Positions 1-7,578 of a DNA stretch of 64,000 nt are shown here, piece after piece. Origin of the DNA: an uncultured Aquimarina sp. (GTDB lineage Bacteria; Bacteroidota; Bacteroidia; Flavobacteriales; Flavobacteriaceae); NCBI RefSeq assembly GCF_947500065.1, contig NZ_CANMQT010000015.1, positions 1 to 64,000 on the forward strand, read 5' to 3'. The stretch's first letter is position 1, and each line of letters starts with the position of its first letter. The position numbers were made by a program, and so were the translations under genes. The notes beneath the pieces were generated by a model, which saw nothing but the letters and a program-made list of their open reading frames with translations, searched no databases and had not been told where the DNA came from.

Positions 1-2
1 AT

Positions 3-110
3 TATCAATTGAATGATACAATAAATGCAAGAAAATTTTTGGCAATGGCATCCGATTATGGAATGTTGGACGCCAAAAAATTACTAAATAAAATTGAGGA
101 AAAGGAATAA
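3..110 (+). CDS. C-terminal end of a hypothetical protein (cut by left edge)
   Basis: An open frame enters from the left edge and stops at 108-110, giving about 35 visible residues that end in a lysine- and glutamate-rich helix (KKLLNKIEEKE). Nothing in this tail identifies a family. The next small ORF begins two bases after its stop, so both probably belong to the same cassette, whose repeat follows at 242. It could be a short complete gene starting at an internal ATG, but the frame is open to the edge. Confidence 0.5.
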   Translation, partial: YQLNDTINARKFLAMASDYGMLDAKKLLNKIEEKE

Positions 111-112
111 AT

Positions 113-238
113 ATGATTCTGAATATTTTTAAATGGATTTTAATAATTTTATTCTTTCCCCTTTCTTTAATATTTGTTGCATATTATAGACAGAAAAAAA
201 ACAAAAAAGATTATTGGAATAAAGAAACAACTGAATAA
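113..238 (+). CDS. Small single-pass membrane protein, 41 aa
   Basis: A 41-residue ORF starts at the ATG at 113, two bases after the previous stop, and ends at 236-238. The first 25 residues are almost wholly hydrophobic (ILNIFKWILIILFFPLSLIF), followed by a basic tail (RQKKNKKDYW). This is the pattern of a small inner-membrane protein with its tail in the cytoplasm. It lies directly before an attC-like repeat, where a last cassette gene is expected. No family recognised; translation is inferred only from the tight coupling to the upstream gene. Confidence 0.5.
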   Translation: MILNIFKWILIILFFPLSLIFVAYYRQKKNKKDYWNKETTE

Positions 239-241
239 AAA

Positions 242-318
242 CACTACTTACAACAATTTGTATAGTTCATTTGCTCCCTTCGGGAAGCAAACGCACCATA
301 CAAGAAACGTTGTAGTGC
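242..318 (+). repeat. attC-like cassette repeat 1 (short form)
   Basis: This is an imperfect hairpin of about 77 bases. The outer arm AACAATTTGTATAG pairs imperfectly with CATACAAGAAACGTT, and the inner arm TTTGCT-CCC pairs with GGG-A-AGCAAA. It ends in the CGTT core; the inferred cassette boundary is G309|T310. The sequence after the boundary, GTTGTAGTGC (309-318), is the exact reverse complement of GCACTACAAC at 2611-2620, the start of the next repeat. Length and layout fit a classical integron attC. Confidence 0.75.
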
Positions 319-323
319 ATTTG

Positions 324-1633
324 GTACGTTAAAGGAACATCGTTTACAAAGTTAAAGATACATAGTTTACACTTTTTGAGGAGTAATTTGAGGGAAAAAT
401 CAAATTATCATGCCTTGGAAAAACACAACAACTATGGAACAAAAAATTGAATTTATCTGTGAATGGCGTACAGGAAAATATACCCTCACTGAATTGTGTA
501 GGAGTTTTGAAATCTCCAGACCAACCGCGTACAAATTGATTGATCGATTCGAAAATCAAGGCTTTGAAGGTCTAAAAGAACAATCTAGAAAGCCAGGAAA
601 ACATCCTAACACAACCGATCAAAAAATCGTCGATAATATTCTCAAATTAAAAGAAAAACACAAGCTTTGGGGAGCCAAAAAAATTAGAATATTATTGTTT
701 AAAGAATTTGCAAAAGAACAAATCCCTTCTGTGGTGACTGTTCACAATATCCTTCGGAAAAATGGCTTAGTATCTCCTCAAAAAAGAATGCGAAGAGTCA
801 AACCAACCTACCCTATTTTTGATCCAAAATCGTGTAACGAAGTATGGAGTGCCGACTATAAAGGAAAGTTTTTAATGGGCAATAAAATCTACTGTCATCC
901 ACTGACCATCGCAGACTCTAAAAGTCGATTCCTATTCACAGCCAAAGGACATTATAAAGAAACCCTAAAAGCTGCTAAAATAGAGTTTACAAAGGTTTTC
1001 AGAACCTACGGCATCCCTAAACAAGTACATACTGATAACGGAAGTCCTTTTGGTTCTGTACGAGCTATTCAACGATATACACAACTATCCTACTGGTTTA
1101 TAGAACTCGGAATTACACCTGTATTTTCTGATCCTGCACACCCAGAACAAAATGGAAGACACGAACGAATGCACCGCGATTTAAAAGCTGCTTGTGCTAA
1201 ACCTTCAGCCTATGATTTAAAAGCACAACAAAGACGTTTAAATCACTTTGTGAAAGAATATAACCACATAAGACCACACGAAGCTTTGGATATGAAAACA
1301 CCTGCTGATGTACACGATTTTTCCTGTAGACCTTTCCCTGAAAAAATACCTCATTTTGATTATCATAGCAACCACAAAGTACTTAAAGTAACTAAAAGCG
1401 GAGCTATTAGATGGAAATCCTATTACTGGGTATATCTAACAGCTGCATTAAAAGGAAAATATGTCGGTGTTCAAGAGCTTGGAAATGGCATTTGGAAAGT
1501 CTATTATAGAAATGTATTTTTAGGTTTCTTTGATCAAAGAAACCTAAGACATAAACAACAATCGACAAGATTAGAAACTAATTTAGTGTAAACACCTAAT
1601 CTTTAACTTGTGTAAACCATGTATCTTAACGAA
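324..1633 (+). mobile_element. IS481-family insertion sequence, complete, with 6-bp target duplication
   Basis: A 1310-base element flanked by the direct repeat CATTTG at 318-323 and 1634-1639. Its ends are imperfect terminal inverted repeats of about 45-50 bases. From the inside of each end both carry CGTTAA, then GTTTACA, AAGTTAAAGAT and GTTTACAC, so each end holds repeated candidate transposase-binding motifs. It carries one intact transposase gene. Removing the element and one CATTTG rejoins the cassette core to a short leader and the ATG at 1650, the layout of the neighbouring cassettes. The exact outer ends are inferred from the duplication. Confidence 0.85.
410..1591 (+). CDS. IS481-family DDE transposase
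   Basis: A 393-residue transposase that catalyses cut and joining of the surrounding element. The N-terminus starts MPWKNTTTMEQ, typical of IS481, followed by a helix-turn-helix (LTELCRSFEISRPTAYKLIDRF, about residues 28-49) and a second DNA-binding helical domain. The integrase core (rve) has the likely catalytic triad D149 (SADYKG), D209 (HTDNGSPF) and E252 (NGRHERMH). Full length for the family and with no frameshift, so probably active. It is the only gene between the terminal repeats of the 324-1633 element. Confidence 0.95.
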   Translation: MPWKNTTTMEQKIEFICEWRTGKYTLTELCRSFEISRPTAYKLIDRFENQGFEGLKEQSRKPGKHPNTTDQKIVDNILKLKEKHKLWGAKKIRILLFKEFAKEQIPSVVTVHNILRKNGLVSPQKRMRRVKPTYPIFDPKSCNEVWSADYKGKFLMGNKIYCHPLTIADSKSRFLFTAKGHYKETLKAAKIEFTKVFRTYGIPKQVHTDNGSPFGSVRAIQRYTQLSYWFIELGITPVFSDPAHPEQNGRHERMHRDLKAACAKPSAYDLKAQQRRLNHFVKEYNHIRPHEALDMKTPADVHDFSCRPFPEKIPHFDYHSNHKVLKVTKSGAIRWKSYYWVYLTAALKGKYVGVQELGNGIWKVYYRNVFLGFFDQRNLRHKQQSTRLETNLV

Positions 1634-1649
1634 CATTTGAGAAAAACTT

Positions 1650-1985
1650 ATGACCAATAAAGAAACTGAAATAGAAAGAGTATCAAAACGTAAAGTTTTA
1701 AATGAAATTGATGATATAAATGAATTTATTTCTGAACTAAGAAAAGCTGGAGCGAATCCAATTGATACTTTTAAAATATTGGCTGATAAGCTGACAATTA
1801 ACGCAGGTTTAGCTTTCGATATGACTAGAAATTCTCCCGCTTGGAGTCATATATTTAATGTTGACAATCCCTTTACTCAAGATTTTCTTGATTTAGCACG
1901 CGAAAATGCAGATGAAGTAGAAATAAAAGATGGTAAAATTGTTGGTATTACTTACAAACTAGATGATGATTCGAAAATCGATTAA
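1650..1985 (+). CDS. Hypothetical acidic soluble protein, 111 aa
   Basis: A 111-residue protein with no signal peptide or membrane segment, mostly helical at the N-terminus (residues 15-55) and rich in Asp and Glu at the C-terminus (DEVEIKDGKIVGITYKLDDD). Family not recognised. The start ATG is 11 bases after the target duplication of the IS element; without that element it would lie about 28 bases after the cassette core at 309. Its last 23 bases overlap the next gene in another frame, so the two are probably translationally coupled and may act together. Confidence 0.7.
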   Translation: MTNKETEIERVSKRKVLNEIDDINEFISELRKAGANPIDTFKILADKLTINAGLAFDMTRNSPAWSHIFNVDNPFTQDFLDLARENADEVEIKDGKIVGITYKLDDDSKID

Positions 1986-2607
1986 ATATTTAGTAATTGT
2001 TTTAATAAATTTGATAATTCTTACTGGATTATTAGCCTATTGGACTGACTTTGTCGAATTGACTTTCAATAGCTATGTTCGACCAATTGAGTTTTTAAAA
2101 ATAATCGGACTCACATTACTATCTTTAATCGGAATAAGAATAGCTATTGGATATTTTAGAAAAGAAAACACCTCTGTCAAGAAAAGAATTCGGATTTCAG
2201 CTTTGATAACTTTTTTGGTTTCTTCGTTTCTTTACTTTAACTATTCAAAAAAGATTTATGAAAATCGAATCCAGAAAAATGAATTAAGAAAAGAATTGGC
2301 AATAAAAATCAAACCGGCAAACGGACTCCCTTTTGGAACAAAAGCTGATAATTTGACTTATAACCAATACAATGAAATAACAAAAATTAACTGGTTTCCT
2401 AAATTACCAAAAAATGCTGATAACATCTCCTACTATTATACTTATGACGGTTTTTTACCTGACTATAGTTTTGAATTAAGTTATGACCTCCCAATAGATT
2501 CAAGTGTTGATACTATGGAATCAATAGATGGAGATTTTTCAAAGAGTAGACGGTTTGAAATAGTTGGAAGAAAAAAAAGAGTGACATATAACGAAGGAGA
2601 AAAGTAA
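1963..2607 (+). CDS. Hypothetical membrane protein, 214 aa
   Basis: The protein starts MMIRKSIKYL, with two possible adjacent ATG codons. It has three hydrophobic segments (about residues 8-27, 44-66 and 77-95), then a soluble C-terminal domain of about 115 residues with a basic end (GRKKRVTYNEGEK). No family recognised. It overlaps the upstream 111-aa gene by 23 bases and ends four bases before the attC-like repeat at 2611, so the pair fills one cassette. Confidence 0.7.
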   Translation: MMIRKSIKYLVIVLINLIILTGLLAYWTDFVELTFNSYVRPIEFLKIIGLTLLSLIGIRIAIGYFRKENTSVKKRIRISALITFLVSSFLYFNYSKKIYENRIQKNELRKELAIKIKPANGLPFGTKADNLTYNQYNEITKINWFPKLPKNADNISYYYTYDGFLPDYSFELSYDLPIDSSVDTMESIDGDFSKSRRFEIVGRKKRVTYNEGEK

Positions 2608-2610
2608 AAC

Positions 2611-2787
2611 GCACTACAACAACATATATGTGATCATAGCAGCAAAGTGATCAATCAGATGGTTCTTGTATATTTGGTAAGGCGCAATGCTTGCAAAAAG
2701 TAAAAGTTAGCAACCAATACACAGAAAAGTCAAAAATTGGGTAACATTTTGCTCTGCTACGACACATATATTAAACGTTACCCAACA
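2611..2787 (+). repeat. attC-like cassette repeat 2 (type A)
   Basis: It begins GCACTACAAC, the exact complement of its cassette's left end at 309-318, and ends AAACGTTACCCAAC. The outer stem is AACATATATGTGATCATAGCAG against CTGCTACGACACATATATTAAACGTT. Inner arms GCGCAATGCTTGC and GTTAGCAACCAAT also pair, so the whole element folds as one long hairpin. The inferred cassette boundary is G2777|T2778. TATATTTG at 2669-2676 resembles a Bacteroidetes -7 promoter box. Confidence 0.8.
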
Positions 2788-2791
2788 TTAA

Positions 2792-3085
2792 ATGAAACTA
2801 ATTGAACTCTTAACAAACATTGAGAAAATTGACGAAGAATCCGTTCTTTATGTTAAAAGGATTGACGGTGAATTTTCTAGTGAATCAGAAGTCACAATAC
2901 TCAATTTAACAGAAGAAGAGTTAGAATGGAAAACTTTTGAAGTAACAGAAAAAAAATGCCCTGGTTTCGAGTATTTTATGGAAGCTTTCCTAATAAAAGA
3001 ATTTATGGAAGACGTATCATCACAATATCCTACTCTTGAAAAAAAATGTGATAGATTGATACATTATGTGGTATTTGACGCTTAA
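2792..3085 (+). CDS. Hypothetical acidic protein, 97 aa
   Basis: A 97-residue soluble, very acidic protein (MKLIELLTNIEKIDEESVLYVKR...) with a single domain of mixed strand and helix content. Family not recognised; size and charge resemble small immunity-type proteins, which is only a suggestion. It starts 15 bases after the cassette boundary at 2777 and is followed after 10 bases by the DUF2199 gene of the same cassette. Confidence 0.7.
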   Translation: MKLIELLTNIEKIDEESVLYVKRIDGEFSSESEVTILNLTEEELEWKTFEVTEKKCPGFEYFMEAFLIKEFMEDVSSQYPTLEKKCDRLIHYVVFDA

Positions 3086-3095
3086 ACAATACTAA

Positions 3096-3632
3096 ATGTT
3101 CTGGAAAAGAAAGAAAAATAAAACAACAGAATTTAAATGCTCTGAATGTGGACAAGCTCATTCGGAATGGCCAGCATTAGCTTTTAATTCACCTGCGAAT
3201 TACCACAATCTTTCTGACGATGAAAAATCCGAACTTGGAAAGTTAGAAACAGACTTTTGCGAAATTCATTATGAAGACCAAATTGACCGATTTATTAGAG
3301 TAACGCTTACTCAAAAAGTAAATGATGCTTGTGAAACTCTTGAATATGGGCTTTGGGTTTCTTTAAGCGAAAAAAGCTATTCTGATTATAAAGAAAACTT
3401 CAACAATCCGAAATACGAAACTGGATTTTTTGGTTGGTTATGTAGCAATATAATTGAATATGGAGATACTTCTTCAATTCCTTGCGATGTAATGACAAAA
3501 AGTGGAAATGACAGACCTGAAATTTTTCCACACGAAGATTTTGACCATCAATTTGTTAGAGATTATTACAACGGAATTTCAAAAGCAGAAGCAGAAAATC
3601 GAATAAACGAAATGATAAAAAACATTGGGTAA
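3096..3632 (+). CDS. DUF2199 domain protein with zinc-ribbon-like N-terminus
   Basis: A 178-residue protein whose layout matches the DUF2199 family: an N-terminal CxxCG pair (FKCSECGQAHSEWPALAF), a second cysteine in DFCEI, the conserved LWVSLSEKSY core and the GFFGWLCSNI motif, then RPEIFPHEDFDHQF. The cysteines suggest a metal site. Function of the family is unknown; such proteins are common as solitary accessory genes. The stop codon TAA (3630-3632) lies inside the TTGGGTAAC end of the downstream repeat. Second gene of a two-gene cassette. Confidence 0.8.
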   Translation: MFWKRKKNKTTEFKCSECGQAHSEWPALAFNSPANYHNLSDDEKSELGKLETDFCEIHYEDQIDRFIRVTLTQKVNDACETLEYGLWVSLSEKSYSDYKENFNNPKYETGFFGWLCSNIIEYGDTSSIPCDVMTKSGNDRPEIFPHEDFDHQFVRDYYNGISKAEAENRINEMIKNIG

Positions 3633-3828
3633 CACCATATATGTGATCATAGCAGCTTAGTGATTAATCGAATGGTTCTTGTATTTTTGGTAAGGCGCAA
3701 TGCTTGCTCGAGAGAAAAGTTAGCAACCAATGCGCACCTGCCTGCCATCCGACAGGTAGGCAGGGAAAAATCATAAAACAGGGTAACATTTTGCCTTGCT
3801 ACGATACATATATTTAACGTTGTGTATA
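3625..3828 (+). repeat. attC-like cassette repeat 3 (type A)
   Basis: It starts TTGGGTAAC (3625-3633), the exact complement of the cassette's left end GTTACCCAA (2777-2785), and ends TTTAACGTTGTGTATA (boundary G3819|T3820). The internal sequence follows the type A pattern: CATATATGTGATCATAGCAG, GGTAAGGCGCAATGCTTGC, then the 3' arm GCTACGATACATATATTTAACGTT. A REP-like hairpin is nested in the loop at 3737-3764. TATTTTTG at 3682-3689 is a possible promoter box. Confidence 0.8.
3737..3764 (+). repeat. REP-like hairpin nested in attC-like repeat 3
   Basis: CCTGCCTGCC (3737-3746) faces GGTAGGCAGG (3755-3764) across an eight-base loop. GC-rich hairpins of this kind are common extragenic repeats in Flavobacteriaceae. 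A decayed copy with the same flanks lies at 4461-4491 in the next repeat, so it was probably present before the two copies of the type A element diverged. Confidence 0.6.
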
Positions 3829-3848
3829 ATGTTGAAAAAAAAACGTGA

Positions 3849-4343
3849 ATGAAGAAAATCTACAATCAAATTAAATATTTAGGATATTATCAAATCATCG
3901 GCGGAATCGTTGGAATCCTATTTATGATATATAATGTTTTTGACCAATTGACCTCAAATAGATTTTTCCTATTCTCGCTCGCAGTTTTCTTTGGACTGTG
4001 CGTCTTTTCAATCTATAGCGGAATCTTACTTATTCGGAAAAGATATCTGATAGGTTTAAATTTTTCATTGTTTGTCCAAGCTGTTCAAATTTTGAGCTTT
4101 GCACTTTTAGGGTATATTTTTAATTATGCTATTGGAATCTATGTGAGGCTTACGATTGAATTAACTAATGACACCATCGCTGGAATTGACTTCGGATTTG
4201 TAAATTGGGATTTATCCAGAAGTGCGAATCCTGATTTGATTGAAGTGAATTTTAACATTGTTGCAATTGTACTTTTAAGTTTGATTTTCAAACTGAAAGA
4301 ACAAATCGCTAAAGAACGGAATAAAATAAACGCAACGGAATAA
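3849..4343 (+). CDS. Hypothetical four-helix membrane protein, 164 aa
   Basis: A 164-residue integral membrane protein with four predicted hydrophobic segments (about residues 11-31, 40-62, 73-100 and 138-153) and a polar loop between the third and fourth. No motif points to a transporter or enzyme. It is the only gene of its cassette, which runs from the boundary at 3819 to the repeat at 4348; its ATG follows a run of A residues 29 bases into the cassette. Confidence 0.7.
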   Translation: MKKIYNQIKYLGYYQIIGGIVGILFMIYNVFDQLTSNRFFLFSLAVFFGLCVFSIYSGILLIRKRYLIGLNFSLFVQAVQILSFALLGYIFNYAIGIYVRLTIELTNDTIAGIDFGFVNWDLSRSANPDLIEVNFNIVAIVLLSLIFKLKEQIAKERNKINATE

Positions 4344-4347
4344 AAAA

Positions 4348-4555
4348 CACTATACACAACAACATATACGTGATCATAGCAGCAAAGTGACGAATCGAAT
4401 GGTTATTGTATTTTTGGTAAGGCGCAATGCTTGCAAAAGTAAAAATTAGCAATCAATGCGCACCTTTCTGCTATCCGACAGGTAGGTAGAGAAAAACCGA
4501 AAAGCAAGGTAATATTTTGCTCTGCAACAACACATATATTAAACGTTGTACGCAG
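4348..4555 (+). repeat. attC-like cassette repeat 4 (type A)
   Basis: TATACACAAC (4351-4360) is the exact complement of the cassette's left end GTTGTGTATA (3819-3828). The body closely follows repeats 2 and 3, including CATATACGTGATCATAGCAG, GGTAAGGCGCAATGCTTGC and CAACACATATATTAAACGTT. It ends GTTGTACGCAG (boundary G4545|T4546). It holds a degraded copy of the REP-like hairpin at 4461-4491 and TATTTTTG at 4409-4416. Confidence 0.8.
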
Positions 4556-4574
4556 CTAAAAAAACTAGAATTAA

Positions 4575-4982
4575 ATGAATATTATAATCTCAGAGACTAA
4601 AAATATTAATACCGAACAAATAATTGAACTGTATAAAGCGAATGAATGGAGTTCTGCTGAAAAACCGATTGAATTGAAAAATGCACTATTGAATTCTCAT
4701 ACATTAATAACTGCTTGGGTTAATGAAAAATTAGTTGGACTTGGGAACGCAATTTCCGACGGGTATCTTGTTGTTTATTATCCGCATTTATTAGTCCACC
4801 CTGAATATCAGGGGAAAGGAATTGGAAATATGATTGTGGATAAATTTCAAGAAAAATATAAGGATTTCCATATGCAAATGTTGACTGCTGACGGAAAAGC
4901 TATTGATTTCTATAAAAAAGTGGGATTTGAGAAAGCTGGAGAAACTATGCCAATGTGGATTTATAATGGAAACGAACATTAA
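4575..4982 (+). CDS. GNAT-family N-acetyltransferase
   Basis: A 135-residue single-domain acetyltransferase that would move the acetyl group of acetyl-CoA to an unknown amine. The acetyl-CoA-binding motif A is clear (LLVHPEYQGKGIGNMIV, about residues 74-91, with the Q-G-K-G-I-G pyrophosphate loop). Motif B follows near the end (AIDFYKKVGFEKAGE). Full length for a minimal GNAT. Sole gene of its cassette. Substrate cannot be told from sequence; GNATs are frequent integron cargo. Confidence 0.9.
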   Translation: MNIIISETKNINTEQIIELYKANEWSSAEKPIELKNALLNSHTLITAWVNEKLVGLGNAISDGYLVVYYPHLLVHPEYQGKGIGNMIVDKFQEKYKDFHMQMLTADGKAIDFYKKVGFEKAGETMPMWIYNGNEH

Positions 4983-4997
4983 ACTTTACAAAAAAGT

Positions 4998-5201
4998 CTG
5001 TGTACAACAAAGATGACTATAAGTAATACGGGTTTTGTTATTTAATCCTAAGTTTAGTGTATTTTTTGAAGTCCGCCAAATCTTTTGATTTGGCTTTAAA
5101 AAAGAAAAGTTAAGACAAAATAAAAAACTTAGGCTAAGTGCTTAATCGGAAATTAATTACTTTTTAATCCCGTATTAACCATAGCCGAAGCCGTTACAGG
5201 C
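4998..5201 (+). repeat. attC-like cassette repeat 5 (type B)
   Basis: It begins CTGTGTACAAC (4998-5008), complementary to the cassette left end GTTGTACGCAG (4545-4555) at 10 of 11 positions; the mismatch would be a G-T wobble. The body is a different family from type A: GACTATAAGTAATACGGG pairs with CCCGTATTAACCATAGCC, with an inner hairpin CCAAATC-TTTT-GATTTGG. It ends CCGTTACAGGC (boundary G5193|T5194). Related copies or halves lie at 10501, 11640, 15451 and 25900. Confidence 0.8.
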
Positions 5202-5218
5202 AAGCAAAACAAATTTTT

Positions 5219-6322
5219 ATGAGAAAAACTGGATTTACCTTTATTACTACATTACTATTAATATCTTGTAATAAAAAAGAAGCAAAAATTGATGGGTATG
5301 AAATCAATGGAATTGTTGAAAATATTTCAGACAGTACTATCGTAACCCTTGGGGATTTTTTTAAACCCAATGATTCTACTTTTGTTATTGGAGGAAAATT
5401 TCGATTTACTGGAAAAGTGGAAAAACCTAAAAAAATTGTCCTTGGTATAAAAGATACTAGAGATTTTGCCGAGTTATGGATTGAAAACAGCAAAATAAGT
5501 TTTAATGCTGAGAAAGATAAATTTATGGATCGAGTAATAAATGGTTCTGAAATTCAAAAACAAGCAGACATTCATTATGAAAGAATTAAACCTTTAAAGA
5601 AAAAATTTGAAAGTTTATATCAGGCATCTATGGATCAAAGCTTAAGTCAGATAGAAAGAGATTCAGCAGTTATGAAATATAGCGCTTTAATGCCGCAAAT
5701 GACAGAAATAAGCGAAAATTTTGTAAAAGAATACCCTGATTTTTTGGAAAGTATTGCATTGTTGAATCGATACAAAAGAGAATGGGGAAAAGAAAAAAGT
5801 AACAAGTATTTTTCCAAAATGAATAAGGAAATTAAAGAATCATCAAATGGAAAAGAAATAGCTTATTATTTGAGTTTACCTACAACTCCAAAAATTGGAG
5901 ATAAGTATGTAGACTTTTCTCTCAAAAATTTTGAGGAAAAAGACATTAAACTTTCTGATATAAAAGCGAAATATACTTTAGTAGAATTTTGGTCTTCTTG
6001 GTGCGGCCCTTGTAGAAAATCCAATCCTGAACTTGTTAAAGAGTATGAAAAATACAAGGATCAAGGTTTTGAAATAATCGGTGTTTCCTTAGATCAAAAT
6101 AAAGAAAGTTGGATAAATGCTATTGAAAAAGACGGCCTTACTTGGACGAATGTAATTGATTTAAAAGGTTTTGAAGGTGATGTTAGTTTAATTTATAATG
6201 TAAATGGAATACCCGATAATTTTTTAATGGACCAGAATGGAATTATCATAGATAGAAGACTAAGAGGAGATAAATTAAAAAACAAATTGGAAGAAATATT
6301 TGCGAAACAAGACAGCCTGTAA
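5219..6322 (+). CDS. TlpA-like thioredoxin lipoprotein with DUF4369 domain
   Basis: A 367-residue periplasmic thiol oxidoreductase anchored by lipidation (signal MRKTGFTFITTLLLISC, lipobox cysteine C17). Residues about 28-110 are a DUF4369-type beta domain common in Bacteroidetes TlpA proteins, followed by a helical linker (about 115-215). The thioredoxin fold carries the redox motif C262-G-P-C265 (WSSWCGPCRK) and the cis-proline segment NGIPDNFLMD. It would reduce or exchange disulfides in exported proteins. Sole gene of its cassette; its TAA stop is inside the downstream repeat (GCCTGTAAC). Confidence 0.9.
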   Translation: MRKTGFTFITTLLLISCNKKEAKIDGYEINGIVENISDSTIVTLGDFFKPNDSTFVIGGKFRFTGKVEKPKKIVLGIKDTRDFAELWIENSKISFNAEKDKFMDRVINGSEIQKQADIHYERIKPLKKKFESLYQASMDQSLSQIERDSAVMKYSALMPQMTEISENFVKEYPDFLESIALLNRYKREWGKEKSNKYFSKMNKEIKESSNGKEIAYYLSLPTTPKIGDKYVDFSLKNFEEKDIKLSDIKAKYTLVEFWSSWCGPCRKSNPELVKEYEKYKDQGFEIIGVSLDQNKESWINAIEKDGLTWTNVIDLKGFEGDVSLIYNVNGIPDNFLMDQNGIIIDRRLRGDKLKNKLEEIFAKQDSL

Positions 6323-6390
6323 CACTATATAACAAAATATAGCTGTTCTTTAGGTCAGCAACGTTTGTTATATTTAACGCTATGTGCAAC
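6315..6390 (+). repeat. attC-like cassette repeat 6 (short form)
   Basis: GCCTGTAAC (6315-6323) is the exact complement of the cassette left end GTTACAGGC (5193-5201). The element is about 76 bases: CACTATATAACAAA pairs with TTTGTTATATTTAACGCTATGTG, and AGCTG with CAGC inside. The 3' core reads AACGCTATG rather than AACGTT, a change of the usual GTT core. Confidence 0.7.
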
Positions 6391-6404
6391 AAAATTAATA
6401 CCAA

Positions 6405-7529
6405 ATGAAAGCTTGTTTTCTAACCTCAATGATGGCACTTTTTCTGATTTCCTGTAGTCAAAAAACTAAGGATAATTCGACTGAAAATTCTTCAATGATG
6501 AGCCAAGATGAAAATCAAATTATCATTGATGGAAATTTGGCCAAGAATATTGACTCGCTACTTCGAGAAGAAATGAATCTTGGATTTTCAGGAACGGTGA
6601 GTGTTATTGTAAATGGCAAGAATATTCTTCAAAATGGATATGGCTGGACAGATTCTCTGAAAACTACTGCTATTACACCACTCACTGGATTTTATTTAGC
6701 TTCTACAACTAAAGGACTTACAGGAGTAGCTACTTTAATAGCACAACAAAATGGAGTTATAAAAACAACCGATCCCTTGTCAAAAATAGATTCCGAAACT
6801 TCAGAAGAATTTGCAAATATAACCATACGCCAAATGCTTACTCATACATCTGGTTTAAGTGATGAATATGAGACTTTTGGCGCAACTCAGAGAGATGAAA
6901 ACATCCAACTAATATATAAAACCCCGCTAGGAAAAGAAGGTGATTTTAATTATACCGGGGCTGGATATTGGCTTACAGCGGCACTTATAGAAAAGACTGC
7001 TGAAATTCCCTATGAAGAATATGTAAAAGACAATATATTCCGAACTGCGAAGATGACCAACAGTGATTTTTGGTTTGAATTAGATGAAGATAACAAAAAA
7101 AAGTATGCTCAGAAACTCAAAAAATTCCCGCCAAATGAAGTGCCTCCTAATTGGGGATTTAGAGCATCGAGCGGAGTTATTACCAATATAATTGATTTAC
7201 AGCGTTACTTTACCGCACTCATCTCTGGAAAGTTGCTTAATGATGAATCATTAGAAGAGCTTTTCGGAGCACATTTAACTCTTGGAAGCGGAATAGGAAT
7301 TGGTTACGGTTGGTTTACCACCAAAACCTCAAGAAAGACTACAGAGATTTGGTCCAGAGGTGGAGAAGGCTTTGGACATAATAGTGCCATTAGATGGTTC
7401 AGGGAGGAGAATGTAATCATTCTAATTTTGACCAATTGCGGTCAGATTGAGGGTGAAGATTATGAGGCTAATAAAACGGTAAGTGATAAAATCGAAAAAC
7501 TATTATTTGAAAAAGATAACATTAAATAA
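6405..7529 (+). CDS. Serine beta-lactamase-like hydrolase lipoprotein with altered YxN motif
   Basis: A 374-residue serine hydrolase of the class C beta-lactamase/penicillin-binding-protein-like family, exported as a lipoprotein (LISC, C17). The nucleophile motif S100-T-T-K103 is present and HTSG follows at 147-150. The second motif, normally Y-S/A-N, reads Y183-T-G185 in the usual context (NYTGAGYWL), so the conserved Asn is lost. The third motif region is SRGGEGFGHNS. Such proteins act as esterases or peptidases on cell-wall or small substrates; substrate unknown. One gene in its cassette. Confidence 0.85.
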   Translation: MKACFLTSMMALFLISCSQKTKDNSTENSSMMSQDENQIIIDGNLAKNIDSLLREEMNLGFSGTVSVIVNGKNILQNGYGWTDSLKTTAITPLTGFYLASTTKGLTGVATLIAQQNGVIKTTDPLSKIDSETSEEFANITIRQMLTHTSGLSDEYETFGATQRDENIQLIYKTPLGKEGDFNYTGAGYWLTAALIEKTAEIPYEEYVKDNIFRTAKMTNSDFWFELDEDNKKKYAQKLKKFPPNEVPPNWGFRASSGVITNIIDLQRYFTALISGKLLNDESLEELFGAHLTLGSGIGIGYGWFTTKTSRKTTEIWSRGGEGFGHNSAIRWFREENVIILILTNCGQIEGEDYEANKTVSDKIEKLLFEKDNIK

Positions 7530-7566
7530 ACGCCATTAAGCCAAGGGCTTATTCAAAACGTTATCT
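7530..7566 (+). repeat. Minimal or degenerate cassette repeat 7
   Basis: Only 37 bases separate this stop from the next cassette. They hold the hairpin ATTAAGCC-AAG-GGCTTATT followed by AAAACGTTATC, so the CGTT core is kept (boundary G7560|T7561) but the long stem of the other repeats is missing. GTTATC matches the start of the next repeat (GATAAT at 8646) at five of six positions. It could be a reduced attC or a deletion product. Confidence 0.5.
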
Positions 7567-7578
7567 ACAATTAACTGA

